Shown here in pieces: positions 9,111 to 18,217 of a DNA stretch of 39,672 nt (position 1 is the stretch's first letter; each line of letters opens with the position of its first letter). The stretch spans positions 1-39,672 of the forward strand of contig CABSMS010000005.1 of assembly GCA_902478885.1 (NCBI GenBank). The letters run 5' to 3'. Under the pieces are notes generated by a model. It saw nothing but the letters and a program-made list of their open reading frames with translations. It was not told the origin of the DNA and did no database searches. This DNA comes from an uncultured Collinsella sp. GTDB lineage: Bacteria; Actinomycetota; Coriobacteriia; Coriobacteriales; Coriobacteriaceae. A program made the position numbers and the translations under genes.

Positions 9111-9488
9111 ATCTCAATCTGTAACATCTGGACCGGTTTTTGAACCATAGCTGTTACAGATTTAGACAAACATTTCAGCCGAAAACTAACGTCTCGATCT
9201 GTAACAACTAGACCCCGGTTTACCGAGTATTTGTTACAGATCAAGACAGACAGTTGGCAGCAAACTCAATGTCTCAATCTGTAACATCTAGCGGGAAATA
9301 TAACCTCTAACTGTTACAGATCGAGACAGACTGCCCGGGGCCAACTCAAATGTCTTGATCTGTAACATCTAGAGAGGTTTTTGACCCCTTACTGTTACAG
9401 ATTGAGATGTTGTTTCGCGGGGTTGGGGTTTGTCTCGATCTGTAACATCTAGACCCGTATCTGCCGAGCTAGTGTTACAGATCGAGAC
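9111..9488. repeat. Palindrome array 3: five 57-bp units with 80-bp period
   Basis: Units lie at 9111-9167, 9191-9247, 9271-9327, 9352-9408 and 9432-9488, each exactly 57 bp; start-to-start distances are 80, 80, 81 and 80 bp. Arms follow GTCTCGATCTGTAACA / TGTTACAGATCGAGAC with frequent paired changes. The loop commonly begins ATCTAG or ATCTGG and is otherwise unique. The array fills the gap between copA and the kinase gene and ends about 40 bp from the kinase stop codon. Confidence 0.92.
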
Positions 9489-9530
9489 AATTGCCGGGGT
9501 GGGGTCCCGTCATGGCAAGACGCCCGCTGC

Positions 9531-11615
9531 CTAGATGCAGAATCCGGGAATCACACAGGTTCGCTTGTTTGGCTTTTCCGCGGGCGTTGCGTACGTAAAG
9601 ACGTCGCCGTCGTGCCCCACGCGGTTCATATAGAGTGTGCCTTCGCTCTCCGATGTGTCGGGACTCGCCGTTCGTTCCCACCAACAGGTGTCCCTGCCCT
9701 TCCACTGGCGAACCAACATCTCGTTCGTGGTATACGGACTTACCTTGAGCTCGCGGAAGAGCTGATACTCCTTGCCCTCGCCGTTGTAGATGTCTGCCAG
9801 GTAGTGATAGTCCTCGGCAAACGAACCGGGCGGTTGCGTACCGCACAGCTCGACCATGGCGGGCAGCCAAAGGGTCGCGGGCAGCTCGCTCAGACACGAT
9901 GCACTGTTGGCGGCGCCAACGTTATTTGAGATCTTTTTGACGGATTTGATGAGTGCGCGCAACTCGTTGGGCAGCAGCTTAAGGCCGTCGCCGTTGAGCC
10001 ATTCCCGCAGCTCGCAATCTGCCCAGCCGGCGCTCGGCGGTTCAGCCGCAGCGTTGCGCTCGGCAATACCCGCATCGAACATAAACGTCAGCCCTGCCTT
10101 GCCCGTCCCGTCCAGAAGCTCATCGTGACGGATGCCCACAAGCTGCGCGCCGACCTCCAGCCCGTTGGTGAGTTTCACGCGCTTGGTACACGGATAGGGG
10201 ATATGCCCATCAGCGTCGAGCAGGTGGTAGCGCTTGGCAATCTCGCGTGCCTCGCTACGGGTCTCGGCGGCCTTAATCTTGAGCGAAATCTCCTGCAGCT
10301 GATCCCAGGTGTAGTCGCCAAGTGAACCGCGAATGCCGTCCAGGTAGTCGGGGATGCCAAAGCCATGGGTTGCTGCCCCGATAACGCCGAGCCCCGCAAC
10401 GGCTGCGACAATGCCACCGATAATAAAGCGGCGGCGGGTCATGGCATCGTGCCGGGCCTGCTCCAGGATCTCTCGCGCGCGCTCGCCGGCGACGTCGACC
10501 TTAAGGTGTGTACCGGAGTCGATGTCGATTGCGCCGTCGCTGTCCGCGCCCTCGTGGCCCTCAGATTCTGCAGCGGGGAGGTATGCCGAGAGCGCCTCGA
10601 GCATCTGCTGCTCGGTGGGGCGATCGCCCTGTTCAACCGAGATACCTTTCATGATGATTTGGACGAGCGCTTCATCGCCCTCGCAGCGCGGCTCGAGCGG
10701 TGCCGGCTTGGTCTTGGTCTTTACGAGATAGAACGAGCCGGTTGCAGCGGCGTCCGTCGACTCAAAGTCAAACGGTTTGCGACCGCTGTAGAGCTGGTAC
10801 AGAATGCTCGAAAGCGCATAGACGTCGATTGCCGGCGAACGGCGAAGGGCCGCGATGCCTTCGATATCCTGCGTGAGCATCTCGGGCGCGGCGTATGCGG
10901 GCGTGGCAAAGCGCCAGATGTCGGCGCGCCGGGTGATCGTGTCGTCGCCGAGGGCCATGGTCGCGGAACCCATGTCGATGAGACAGGGGTCAAAGGAGCA
11001 ATCGGCAATCTGCTGCTCGAGCGTTCGGCTGGTGGTACGGAACATGATATTGGCGGGCGACAGGTCGCGATGGACGACCGGATTCACGAGCCCCTGGGTC
11101 ATCAGGAGTGCGCGAAGCACGGCGTTTCCAACGGCGGCTACCATCTGGGTGGTTAGCCCGCCCGAGACATCGTGCGGAAGCAAGGGCAGCGCCTGCTTGA
11201 GCGAGGTACCCTCGACCCACTCCATGAGGATGAGCGGGTCGTCCTCGCACGATCCGTAGCCATAGACGCGCGGAAATCCGCGCAGGTGCGAGACAGTGCA
11301 CAGATGACGGTACTCCTCGAACAGCGCGGCGGTGTTGGCCAGGTGCGCGGCCGCTTGCTCGGCGGAGCGATCGGGGGCTTGGCCGGAAAGGATGGCGCTG
11401 TCCTTGAGCAGCTTGACGGCAAAGACCTCGCCGCTCGTGTTGGTCGCGCGCAGCACGTGCCCGATGTTGCCGTTGTCGCGGTGAGTCGTCTGGAGAATAA
11501 GTGTCATAAACCGGCGTTTGGCGTCGTCCTCGGCGCTGGGGTCGACCGCCACGGCGGTATCGAACGTGTCGAGACGGATGAGTTTGTCGCCATAGGCGCT
11601 GTCGGTAGTATCCAT
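9531..11615 (-). CDS. Membrane Ser/Thr protein kinase with C-terminal DUF6273-like domain
   Basis: The 694-residue protein starts at ATG 11613-11615 with AAAGGA upstream. The kinase domain (about residues 40-320) has the VKLLK lysine, the catalytic loop HRDLSPANIMF (near 182), a metal-binding DMG in place of DFG (LIDMGSAT, near 210) and the YAAPEM segment. A single membrane helix follows near 393-415 (FIIGGIVAAVAGLGVIGAA). The end (about 478-694) resembles DUF6273: LVGIRHDELLDGTGKAGLTF, REWLNG, a run of IKSVKKISNNVG and a YQLF segment. That domain would face outside and could be a sensor. This kinase is a relative of the one at 14295-15542. It has no GTTGCGCAAC box; a different inverted repeat lies upstream. 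Confidence 0.88.
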   Translation of the reverse strand: MDTTDSAYGDKLIRLDTFDTAVAVDPSAEDDAKRRFMTLILQTTHRDNGNIGHVLRATNTSGEVFAVKLLKDSAILSGQAPDRSAEQAAAHLANTAALFEEYRHLCTVSHLRGFPRVYGYGSCEDDPLILMEWVEGTSLKQALPLLPHDVSGGLTTQMVAAVGNAVLRALLMTQGLVNPVVHRDLSPANIMFRTTSRTLEQQIADCSFDPCLIDMGSATMALGDDTITRRADIWRFATPAYAAPEMLTQDIEGIAALRRSPAIDVYALSSILYQLYSGRKPFDFESTDAAATGSFYLVKTKTKPAPLEPRCEGDEALVQIIMKGISVEQGDRPTEQQMLEALSAYLPAAESEGHEGADSDGAIDIDSGTHLKVDVAGERAREILEQARHDAMTRRRFIIGGIVAAVAGLGVIGAATHGFGIPDYLDGIRGSLGDYTWDQLQEISLKIKAAETRSEAREIAKRYHLLDADGHIPYPCTKRVKLTNGLEVGAQLVGIRHDELLDGTGKAGLTFMFDAGIAERNAAAEPPSAGWADCELREWLNGDGLKLLPNELRALIKSVKKISNNVGAANSASCLSELPATLWLPAMVELCGTQPPGSFAEDYHYLADIYNGEGKEYQLFRELKVSPYTTNEMLVRQWKGRDTCWWERTASPDTSESEGTLYMNRVGHDGDVFTYATPAEKPNKRTCVIPGFCI

Positions 11616-11650
11616 GGCGTTCCTTTGTCTGGCATGGGTTGTCGCACGTG

Positions 11651-11705
11651 TACGTGAACAGTGCGGTTATCGGTAAAGTACCATAATAGCCGCACTGCTC
11701 ACGTA
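11651..11705. promoter_or_regulatory. Operator-like inverted repeat upstream of the DUF6273 kinase
   Basis: The 20-bp arms 11651-11670 (TACGTGAACAGTGCGGTTAT) and 11686-11705 are complementary at 18 of 20 positions, with a 15-bp centre. The centre holds TATTAT on the minus strand, a possible -10 box. The location 35-90 bp before the kinase start fits a regulator site or a leader hairpin. Confidence 0.5.
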
Positions 11706-11746
11706 TGCCGCTGGGTATTGTCGTTTACGACGTAGAAGGTAGCAGA

Positions 11747-11773
11747 CGAAAGACGGGCGATGACCGTCTTTCG
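11747..11773 (-). terminator. Hairpin after the FHA gene
   Basis: The arms CGAAAGACGG and CCGTCTTTCG are perfectly complementary with a 7-bp loop, starting 14 bp beyond the stop codon of the FHA gene. The following T run is weak, so termination strength is uncertain. Confidence 0.5.
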
Positions 11774-11786
11774 ATCACCGCCCGCG

Positions 11787-12749
11787 CTAGTCCACAATAA
11801 CGAGAAACGTTGTATAGAGACCCAGGTGAAGTCTGTCGCTGTTTTCGATTTCCACGGGGGGATAGACTTTGCCGGGCTCTCGTTGGTCGCGGGGCGGCTC
11901 GATTACGATATCGCCGTCGCCTGCACCCGATTCGAGCACCGTGCCGTTGGTCGATCCAAGGCCCTGGGCGTACCAGTGCTCACCCTCAAGCCAAATGCGA
12001 AGATGCTCGCGCGATGCATCGGCGCCCACATCGGTGATGCTGGGCGAGGTTTTGGGCAAAGAACCAATCACGGTGCCGCGCGGATCGCGTGTGAGGGGAT
12101 GGATTTGCATGTCGACGCAGTTGTCGGCATGTGTCCTAAGCAGACCGAGGTTGGGGGCGACAGCGCGCGGCTGATCCAGACTGCCCATAAAGCCACGTCC
12201 GATGGTAGTTTCGGTGGTGCCAAAGTGCCCGCCCGTCTTGCTGTCGCAAAAGCGCTCGACGGTGGCCACGCCTTGAACGGGGTCGGCAAGTGCGCCCGTT
12301 GCCACAAAGAGCATCAAGAAGAGCGTGCTTTTTTCGCGGGGTTCGTGGTCATCGGAGCTGTTGATACGCCCCAAGGCATTGGCGTAGAGGCGGTCGTCGA
12401 GGTCATAATCGGCGAGAACCGACATCATGCCTTGGGCCGCCGGGCCGCTGTAATGCTCGGATATTTCCCGATAGGCGCGATCGCCTCCGCCGAGCTTGTT
12501 GCTAATGGCGGCAGCAAGGTTGAGTGTGGAGACGGTAAGGTCATTGTAGATACCTGGCGCACACTGATCGGGCTCGCGGTGGACGATGTAGCGAGTGAGG
12601 TACGAGCGGTTGGTAGAGCATTTGTCGAGCAGGGTGCTGCCTGCATACGAATTGCCGTTGATGAGCATTCGCGCAATCTCGAGATGCTTGAGACCGCCGA
12701 ACGATCGGATGTCGTTGTAGAGGACCGAGCACGGTGTTTCCGCCGCCAT
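11787..12749 (-). CDS. FHA-domain protein with divergent phosphothreonine site
   Basis: The 320-residue protein starts at ATG 12747-12749; GGGAGG lies just upstream. The N-terminal two thirds are not recognised (SRS-like polar sequence with STLLDKCSTN and FLMLFVATGALADPVQG, probably helical). The last third is an FHA fold, with ASREHLRIWLEGEHWYAQ, then GSTNGTVLESG and a closing strand pair ending TFLVIVD. The FHA serine/histidine (SREH) and asparagine (STNGT) positions are kept, but the usual glycine-arginine at the start is IGS, so the key phosphate-binding arginine appears to be missing. It is divergent from the zinc-ribbon gene at 12930, with a GTTGCGCAAC box between them. Confidence 0.8.
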   Translation of the reverse strand: MAAETPCSVLYNDIRSFGGLKHLEIARMLINGNSYAGSTLLDKCSTNRSYLTRYIVHREPDQCAPGIYNDLTVSTLNLAAAISNKLGGGDRAYREISEHYSGPAAQGMMSVLADYDLDDRLYANALGRINSSDDHEPREKSTLFLMLFVATGALADPVQGVATVERFCDSKTGGHFGTTETTIGRGFMGSLDQPRAVAPNLGLLRTHADNCVDMQIHPLTRDPRGTVIGSLPKTSPSITDVGADASREHLRIWLEGEHWYAQGLGSTNGTVLESGAGDGDIVIEPPRDQREPGKVYPPVEIENSDRLHLGLYTTFLVIVD

Positions 12750-12832
12750 GGCTGCCTCCCCAGATAACTTTAATGACGTACTGCAAACATGTTAGGAAAT
12801 GGCTACGGTCAAAGCGTACCGACTCGAAAAAT

Positions 12833-12842
12833 GTTGCGCAAC
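12833..12842. promoter_or_regulatory. GTTGCGCAAC box 1
   Basis: Perfect 10-bp palindrome (TGTTGCGCAACG in context) between the divergent FHA gene (start 12749) and zinc-ribbon gene (start 12930). It is one of seven identical boxes, all upstream of genes in this block. I see no other clear element in 12750-12929. Confidence 0.75.
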
Positions 12843-12929
12843 GCCTTGCATAACTATTGAGACATTATAGGGCATATACACCAAGTTGCAGGATGGCTGC
12901 AAACGACACATTTTGAGAGGTTGTGCCCT

Positions 12930-14174
12930 GTGGAATGTCCTTATTGCGGTGCATTATTGCCCGATGACGCTAGTTTTTGCTCTGAGTGTGGATCGCCTCT
13001 TGCCGCGCCCTCGTCGACTGCGCCCGTTCCCGAAGATCCCTATACTACGCCCCAGACCGTGTCACAGAGCCCTGCCTTTTCTTGGCGCGACGGCGAGGCC
13101 GCTACGGCGGCAACGGTGGAGTTGCCTAAGGCGGATGCTGCCTCGAAAGCAGACGAGCAGCCGGTGGCAGCACCCGGCGCGTTTGAGCCCGCTGTGCCCG
13201 AATCCGATTCGGACGCCACGCGTGTAGTCGATCCCTTGTCAGACTTTGGCACTACGATCGAGGACGCGGACACTGAGTCTGCCTACCATGCCGATTTTGG
13301 TTCTACGCCGCTCAGTGAGGAAGAGCAGCTCGAGCAGGACCGCGAGAGCCTCAAGACGGCCAAGGCCGAGTACAAGTTGGCACGCAAGCGCCTGGGCAAG
13401 TCGTATGCGCCCGCCATCGCCGCCGGCGTTATTGTCGTTGCCGCCTTGTGCGCGGGAACCGGCTGGGCGGGCTACTCATATGGTTTGGCCCATCCGCAAA
13501 ATACGGAGCAGATTCAAAAGCTCAAGAAGCAGCTTGAATCTTCCAAGGACGAACTCACAAAAACGCAAGACGAGCTCGATCAGACAAAGTCCGACCTTAA
13601 GGATGCTAAGGCGGAGCTCAAGACCGCAAGCAAGAACGGCGAGGACGCCAGCTCCAATGCCGAGGACTCCTCCACGACGGGCAATGCGACCTCGTCGACC
13701 ACCACGACCTCCGGTAGCACAGCGAAGCTCAACATCGATAAGCCCACGAGCTTTGCCAACACCACGTGGCGCGGAGCACTTAAGGAGACGGGCAACTCTT
13801 GGGGCCATACTTGCTACGGCGCGAGCAAAAACGACCTTGTGATTGTGTTTAAGAGCATCAGCGATTCCGGCGAAGCGGTTGCAGACATCTCGGCCACGCT
13901 GCATGCCCACGATACCTACAACGCCGAAAAAACCGTCGCCCAATCCGATGGCGACGACTATCGCACCTACACGGACGTCACCGGTACGTTTGTCAGGAAT
14001 AAGGGCTTTGAGTTCTCGCTTCCCGTCGAGGAGGAGGACTGCGACCTTACGGTTTCGGGTGTTCCTAAAAAGAAGAACGGCAAGTATTACCTGAATACCA
14101 CAGTCGAATCGGGAGACGGCGCCGTTACCATGGGAACGCGCATCACGGATTCCTTTGAGCTTTTGATTTCCTAG
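12930..14174 (+). CDS. Zinc-ribbon, single-membrane-span protein with coiled coil
   Basis: The start is GTG 12930, 9 bases after GAGAGG; the TTG at 12921 has no room for a binding site. An N-terminal zinc ribbon (VECPYCGALLPDD...CSECGSPL) lies in the cytoplasm. A long acidic, proline-rich linker follows, then one membrane helix near residues 165-187 (AIAAGVIVVAALCAGTGWAGY). Next come a heptad coiled coil (QKLKKQLESSKDELTKTQDE), a Ser/Thr/Gly-rich spacer and a C-terminal domain of about 130 residues, beta-rich and probably outside the cell (FANTTWRGALKETG to the end). No enzymatic motif is seen. It is probably a sensor or scaffold of the signalling block. The gene ends at a strong terminator. 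Confidence 0.85.
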   Translation: MECPYCGALLPDDASFCSECGSPLAAPSSTAPVPEDPYTTPQTVSQSPAFSWRDGEAATAATVELPKADAASKADEQPVAAPGAFEPAVPESDSDATRVVDPLSDFGTTIEDADTESAYHADFGSTPLSEEEQLEQDRESLKTAKAEYKLARKRLGKSYAPAIAAGVIVVAALCAGTGWAGYSYGLAHPQNTEQIQKLKKQLESSKDELTKTQDELDQTKSDLKDAKAELKTASKNGEDASSNAEDSSTTGNATSSTTTTSGSTAKLNIDKPTSFANTTWRGALKETGNSWGHTCYGASKNDLVIVFKSISDSGEAVADISATLHAHDTYNAEKTVAQSDGDDYRTYTDVTGTFVRNKGFEFSLPVEEEDCDLTVSGVPKKKNGKYYLNTTVESGDGAVTMGTRITDSFELLIS

Positions 14175-14207
14175 TACCTCGTATTGTCAGCGTGCGATGC
14201 ATGGGGA

Positions 14208-14255
14208 CGGTGGCGGGCGCGGCTTTATTGAGAGTTGCGCCCGCCACCGCTTTTT
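14208..14255 (+). terminator. Rho-independent terminator
   Basis: A perfect 13-bp stem (CGGTGGCGGGCGC with GCGCCCGCCACCG) is followed by CTTTTTG. It lies between the convergent zinc-ribbon gene and the kinase gene at 14295. Confidence 0.88.
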
Positions 14256-14294
14256 GCAAATGGGCCTATTTGCTGACTTGGGTTTTACTGCCGG

Positions 14295-15542
14295 CTAAAG
14301 CATGCCGGCAGATGCGAGGGCGAGAATAACCACGATTGCTATCAGGGCAGCAATCACCATCGTGAATGCCATCGTGCGTTGACGTTTGACGGCAAGGCGC
14401 GCGCGACGCATGGACTCGGCGCTGCGGACGGTCTCGGTGGATGGGGTTGGCCGAGACGCGGGCTGCGCCTGTGCAGCCGTGCGGGTGGGGACGGTGGCGT
14501 CCGTTCGCACGGTAGCGCTGCCGCGATCCGCTACGGGCCGGCGCTTTCGCGGGGCACCCGTACGGGCGAAAGGCTCAAGGCGCGCCGCGAGTTCGTTTGC
14601 CGAAGGGCGTGCGTCTTGCGAGACTGCCAAACAAGCCATAATCGCGTTGGCCAAGCCCTGCTCGCGGGGAGTTGCGGGTGCAAGGGGTTGCGGCTGCACG
14701 GTACGCTTGAGGAGCGCGTGATCTCCAGAGTGCTTGAGCTCTGCCTCAAAGGGGGCATGTCCGCAATAAAGCTCGTAGAGGATGCTTCCCAGCGCATAGA
14801 TGTCGACGGCGGGGTTGTCGCGCGCAACGGGGTCGGCCTTAAACCGCTCCAGCATTTCGGGTGCCGCGTATGCCGGCGTGGCACCGCGAAAAGCGTTGAC
14901 GTCGACGGTAAAGGAAAAGTCCGGTTTAACGAGCTTGGCACTGCCCATATCGATCAGGCAGATGTCGAAATAGCCGCTCGACACCTGCTCCTCGAGCGGG
15001 ATGCGATCGTGACGTAGCATGATGTTGCGCATGGAGAGGTCGCGGTGAACAAAGGGCGTGTCGAGTGATTGCGTGGACAAGATGATCTTGAGTACGCTCC
15101 AGCCCAGCGCAGCGACGATATCGCCGGGGCAGGTTTCAGCGCCATCACATAGAGCGGACCGTGCATCAAGAAGCGAGACGCCGTCAACCCATTCCATGAG
15201 CAGCGCCGGGATTCCGTCTGCCGTGTAGCCAAAACCATAGACATCGGGAAAACCCCTTAGGTTGGATACGACGGAGAGCGTACGGTACTCCTCTTCCAAA
15301 GTTTCTCGGTTGAGCTGTTCTTGCTCGGGCTGGGCATCGGGGCGCGGCATCTTAAGCGCGAGCTCAAAAGCGCGATCGCCGCTCTGGACGCGGCGGACAT
15401 AGGCGTTGCCGCCAAAGCCGCCCTTTTGCGGCGGAACGAGAAGCGTGCAGAAGCGACGCCGTGCCGCAGCCTGCTCGCGCTCGGTGAGCAGCGCTGGCGT
15501 ATGAAACTTGACGAGTCGAACTTCTTCGTAAGAACCGGTCAT
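14295..15542 (-). CDS. Tail-anchored Ser/Thr protein kinase
   Basis: 415 residues, starting at ATG 15540-15542 with AGGA upstream. The kinase domain fills about residues 20-310: the ALKMP lysine, HRDLSMRNIML catalytic loop (near 165), DMG in LIDMGSAKL (near 194), YAAPEM, and the DIYALGSILYELYCGHAPF helix. A basic, proline/threonine-rich linker follows. One hydrophobic helix at the very end (MVIAALIAIVVILALASAGML) anchors the kinase with its catalytic part in the cytoplasm. It is close in sequence to the kinase at 9531-11615, but without the external domain. It is divergent from the ten-gene operon, sharing two GTTGCGCAAC boxes with it. Confidence 0.92.
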   Translation of the reverse strand: MTGSYEEVRLVKFHTPALLTEREQAAARRRFCTLLVPPQKGGFGGNAYVRRVQSGDRAFELALKMPRPDAQPEQEQLNRETLEEEYRTLSVVSNLRGFPDVYGFGYTADGIPALLMEWVDGVSLLDARSALCDGAETCPGDIVAALGWSVLKIILSTQSLDTPFVHRDLSMRNIMLRHDRIPLEEQVSSGYFDICLIDMGSAKLVKPDFSFTVDVNAFRGATPAYAAPEMLERFKADPVARDNPAVDIYALGSILYELYCGHAPFEAELKHSGDHALLKRTVQPQPLAPATPREQGLANAIMACLAVSQDARPSANELAARLEPFARTGAPRKRRPVADRGSATVRTDATVPTRTAAQAQPASRPTPSTETVRSAESMRRARLAVKRQRTMAFTMVIAALIAIVVILALASAGML

Positions 15543-15597
15543 GGCGCGCTTTCATCCTTTCTTCCATTAGCAGGATATGCGCTTGCCGCCGCCTTCT

Positions 15598-15642
15598 GTT
15601 GCGCAACATCGACAAATCTGCCGCTCGCCAATGTTGCGCAAC
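15598..15642. promoter_or_regulatory. GTTGCGCAAC boxes 2 and 3 in a divergent promoter region
   Basis: Two perfect TGTTGCGCAACA palindromes (cores 15598-15607 and 15633-15642) lie 35 bp apart, centre to centre. They are mirror images in their flanks: CTGTTGCGCAACAT against ATGTTGCGCAACAG. They sit between the tail-anchored kinase and the start of the ten-gene operon, as expected for one regulator controlling both directions. Confidence 0.8.
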
Positions 15643-15721
15643 AGAATCGCGCAAGACGGCGGTAGAAAGATGTAGGAAAGACGCAAGGACCAAGTTGGTC
15701 AAAAACGGAGGGATAGCAAGT

Positions 15722-17221
15722 ATGAGCGCCGTGGTTGGGATGTTTACATCTGTTGGCCCTGCGGCAAGTAGCGCCGCATCTACTGGGACAAGCTTGGGTG
15801 CTGCCGGCGCTGTTGGTATGGTCCTTTTGGCTCCTACCGCAATTGTTACGGGTGCGTTGGCTGCTCGTGAGACGGCGGAAAAAGATGCAAGTTATGCCGC
15901 CAAAGAGGAATTTAATGAGACTCTCGCGGACCTTAGGAAACGGATCGATGAGATAGCTTCCGGGCTGGATGAATCAACACGGGCAATGTTGGACGAGCTG
16001 ATCACCAATTGTTCTCGCTCCTTTTATGCCGAACATGAAGAAAACACGATGAGTCTTGGTAGGGATACAAGGGTGAGAATGGAGAAGGCGTTAGCTCATT
16101 TGTTTTCAACACTTCACGTCCTGTTTCCACAAATGACTTTTGACGCTCATCTGAAGCAGAGGATGGAGATGAGCAAAAGTCAGATTGATGCTGCTTTGAC
16201 CGTTGAAAAGCTGAGAGCACAGGGTCTTGCTAGGGCGATTGATTTTGATGTAACGCCTGATAATCCTATAGATCTGAAGAGGGCATTGCTTCAGATAACC
16301 GCGGCGGCGGAGTCTTCTCCGGGCGTTGAAACGTTTGAGGGGGCGGCGCAATCATTTGACGCGTGGTCGGAAGTTGCCATCTCTTTGATGCAGGATGAAG
16401 CCTTGGATATGGCGCTGCGTAATCGAATAAGCGCGAAATTCGAATCGATCCGCGCCGCCTATGATGCGCTTGATTCCGATTCAACTGTTGAGGAGCTGCT
16501 TGCAATTAATAAGAGCATCAAGGATTTCGATCATGTCATGAAGCGCGCCCAGTATGAGTCTGCCGAGAAGCATGAACAGTACACGCAGTACCAGATTCGA
16601 GTAGAGCTACTCAACGATCGATACCATCGCCCGACTGTTCTTAAGCACATTTATGAAATCGATAATATCTACGAAGAAATCGAAATTGCCGATGCCGAGC
16701 TTGATAAGGCCGTAAAAGACGAGTATATCGAGCGTGCAATTAATGATGCTATGGCTGAACGTGGTGTCAATGTGGTCCGTTATGCCGTTATGGATGGCTC
16801 GGGCAAACCCTGGCGTCTTATGTTTGACACAAACGAACACAAAGCGGTCGCTGTCCTTAAAGGTAGCAGCGAACAGCAGATCATCATGCGTGTCGTAGAG
16901 GCTGACCCAGCTGAGTTTTCTGAAGACCCGAATAATCCCACGATTATCAAAGACATGAAAATCCAGGATCAGTCAACCGTCGATAAGGCCGTCCAGGACC
17001 AAGCGGAATTTTGTGACTTCTACAAGCAGTTCAGTGAAGACCTTAAGAAGCGCGGCGTCTTTGCAGACACCTCGGCTGGTTTTGTGCGGCCGCCAAGTCC
17101 GGATGCTGCCGTCGAGATTCACCCGCACGATTATGTGCCGCCCACACCTTCCGCAGATGCGGAGCGTCGCCTGCGTAATCGCCGTCAAGCAAGTCAGCTC
17201 AAGCAAAGGGAAATGAGGTAA
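15722..17221 (+). CDS. Hypothetical helical protein, first gene of the signalling operon
   Basis: 499 residues from ATG 15722. GGAGGG 9 bases upstream supports this start, while the longer frame from 15599 would overlap the GTTGCGCAAC boxes. A glycine/alanine-rich hydrophobic stretch of about 45 residues at the N-terminus (GAAGAVGMVLLAPTAIVTGA) may form a membrane hairpin. The rest is charged, mainly alpha-helical and coiled-coil-like, with a more compact C-terminal third (VVRYAVMDGSGKPWRLMFDT). I recognise no family. It is followed after 3 bases by the FHA zinc-ribbon gene, so the two are surely co-transcribed and probably co-translated. Confidence 0.85.
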   Translation: MSAVVGMFTSVGPAASSAASTGTSLGAAGAVGMVLLAPTAIVTGALAARETAEKDASYAAKEEFNETLADLRKRIDEIASGLDESTRAMLDELITNCSRSFYAEHEENTMSLGRDTRVRMEKALAHLFSTLHVLFPQMTFDAHLKQRMEMSKSQIDAALTVEKLRAQGLARAIDFDVTPDNPIDLKRALLQITAAAESSPGVETFEGAAQSFDAWSEVAISLMQDEALDMALRNRISAKFESIRAAYDALDSDSTVEELLAINKSIKDFDHVMKRAQYESAEKHEQYTQYQIRVELLNDRYHRPTVLKHIYEIDNIYEEIEIADAELDKAVKDEYIERAINDAMAERGVNVVRYAVMDGSGKPWRLMFDTNEHKAVAVLKGSSEQQIIMRVVEADPAEFSEDPNNPTIIKDMKIQDQSTVDKAVQDQAEFCDFYKQFSEDLKKRGVFADTSAGFVRPPSPDAAVEIHPHDYVPPTPSADAERRLRNRRQASQLKQREMR

Positions 17222-17224
17222 ACC

Positions 17225-18217
17225 ATGACATGGGAATGCCCTATCTGTGGTCTTATGAACGATGATGCCCGCGATATGTGCGAGGACTGTGGGACGCCGC
17301 GTCCCGCTGGTGCGGTTCCCACGCCTTCGACCCCTGTGCCCGCGGTCTCGGCACCCGAGGCGCCAGTCGCCTCAGCGTCCGGCTTTGCCGCCGCGGTCGC
17401 TGAGCGTCCGGCTCCCGCCGTCTATCCTGCAACATCATCGATGGGCGGTGTTTCGCGGCCTCAGCGTCCCGCGCCCCAGCAGGCATATCAGGCTGCTCCT
17501 GCTCCCACGCCGCAGCCTACCCCCATGCCCGTTCCGCAACCCGCTCCGGTTCCTGCGCCGCAGCCGACGCCTGCGCCAATGCCGCAGCCCGCGCCGCAAC
17601 CCATGGCGAATGCTGCAGCTACTCCTGCGGTTCCTACGCTTACGCTTGCCGATCCAGTTATGGGTGAGCAGCTTCGTCTCACGGACGCCGCCGTGCTTGG
17701 ACGCAACGCGTTTCCTTCTATGGCTTCTAACTTTGCCATGTCCCGGCAGCATGCCAGCGTTCGTTTTGAGCGGGGCACATGGATGGTTGCCGATGAGGGG
17801 TCCAATAACGGAACGGCTCTTATGCGTGGCGGTCAGATCCTCAACTTGGTTCCCGGCGTGGCCCAGCCGATTCATACCGGAGATACGCTACTCATTCCGG
17901 CTACGTCTGGCGAGTTTGCCCAATTGCGTCTGACGGTTACTGTGGAGGAACCGCCTGCGGCGCAACCCGTGCAGACCCAGGCTTGGTCTGCGCCTCAGCC
18001 CGCGTCTGCTGCGGCACCGGTTGTTTCTGCTGCTGGTGAGACTACGGGTGTCGAGGGCTGGTTTGTCGAGTGCCCCGAGTGCGGTCGTTTGCATCTCGTT
18101 GCTGATGAGCGCGCAAAGGTTGGGGATGGCTGTGAGGAATGCGGTTGCTCGCTTGCGCGTACCTCGGCCGTGTACCGTACACTCGATCCGGGCGAGGATT
18201 ACGCCGATGTTCGTTAG
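17225..18217 (+). CDS. FHA-domain protein with two zinc ribbons
   Basis: 330 residues. Layout: an N-terminal zinc ribbon (WECPICGLMNDDARDMCEDCG), a proline/alanine/glutamine-rich linker of about 110 residues with PAPxP repeats, and an FHA domain (about 140-240) with the full phosphothreonine-binding set: LGR, SRQH and SNNGT. A second zinc ribbon (WFVECPECGRLH...CEECGCSL) closes the protein. Family knowledge: FHA domains bind phosphothreonine, commonly with V/I/L or D at +3. It is therefore the natural reader for the kinases here, and for the ETVTV repeats of the large kinase in particular. It overlaps the next gene by 11 bp. Confidence 0.92.
   Translation: MTWECPICGLMNDDARDMCEDCGTPRPAGAVPTPSTPVPAVSAPEAPVASASGFAAAVAERPAPAVYPATSSMGGVSRPQRPAPQQAYQAAPAPTPQPTPMPVPQPAPVPAPQPTPAPMPQPAPQPMANAAATPAVPTLTLADPVMGEQLRLTDAAVLGRNAFPSMASNFAMSRQHASVRFERGTWMVADEGSNNGTALMRGGQILNLVPGVAQPIHTGDTLLIPATSGEFAQLRLTVTVEEPPAAQPVQTQAWSAPQPASAAAPVVSAAGETTGVEGWFVECPECGRLHLVADERAKVGDGCEECGCSLARTSAVYRTLDPGEDYADVR

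Noticed and set aside
9111..9488. CRISPR-like regular array of short repeats and unique spacers
   Set aside because: The repeats alternate in orientation to form palindromic units, repeat sequences vary, and no cas genes are present.
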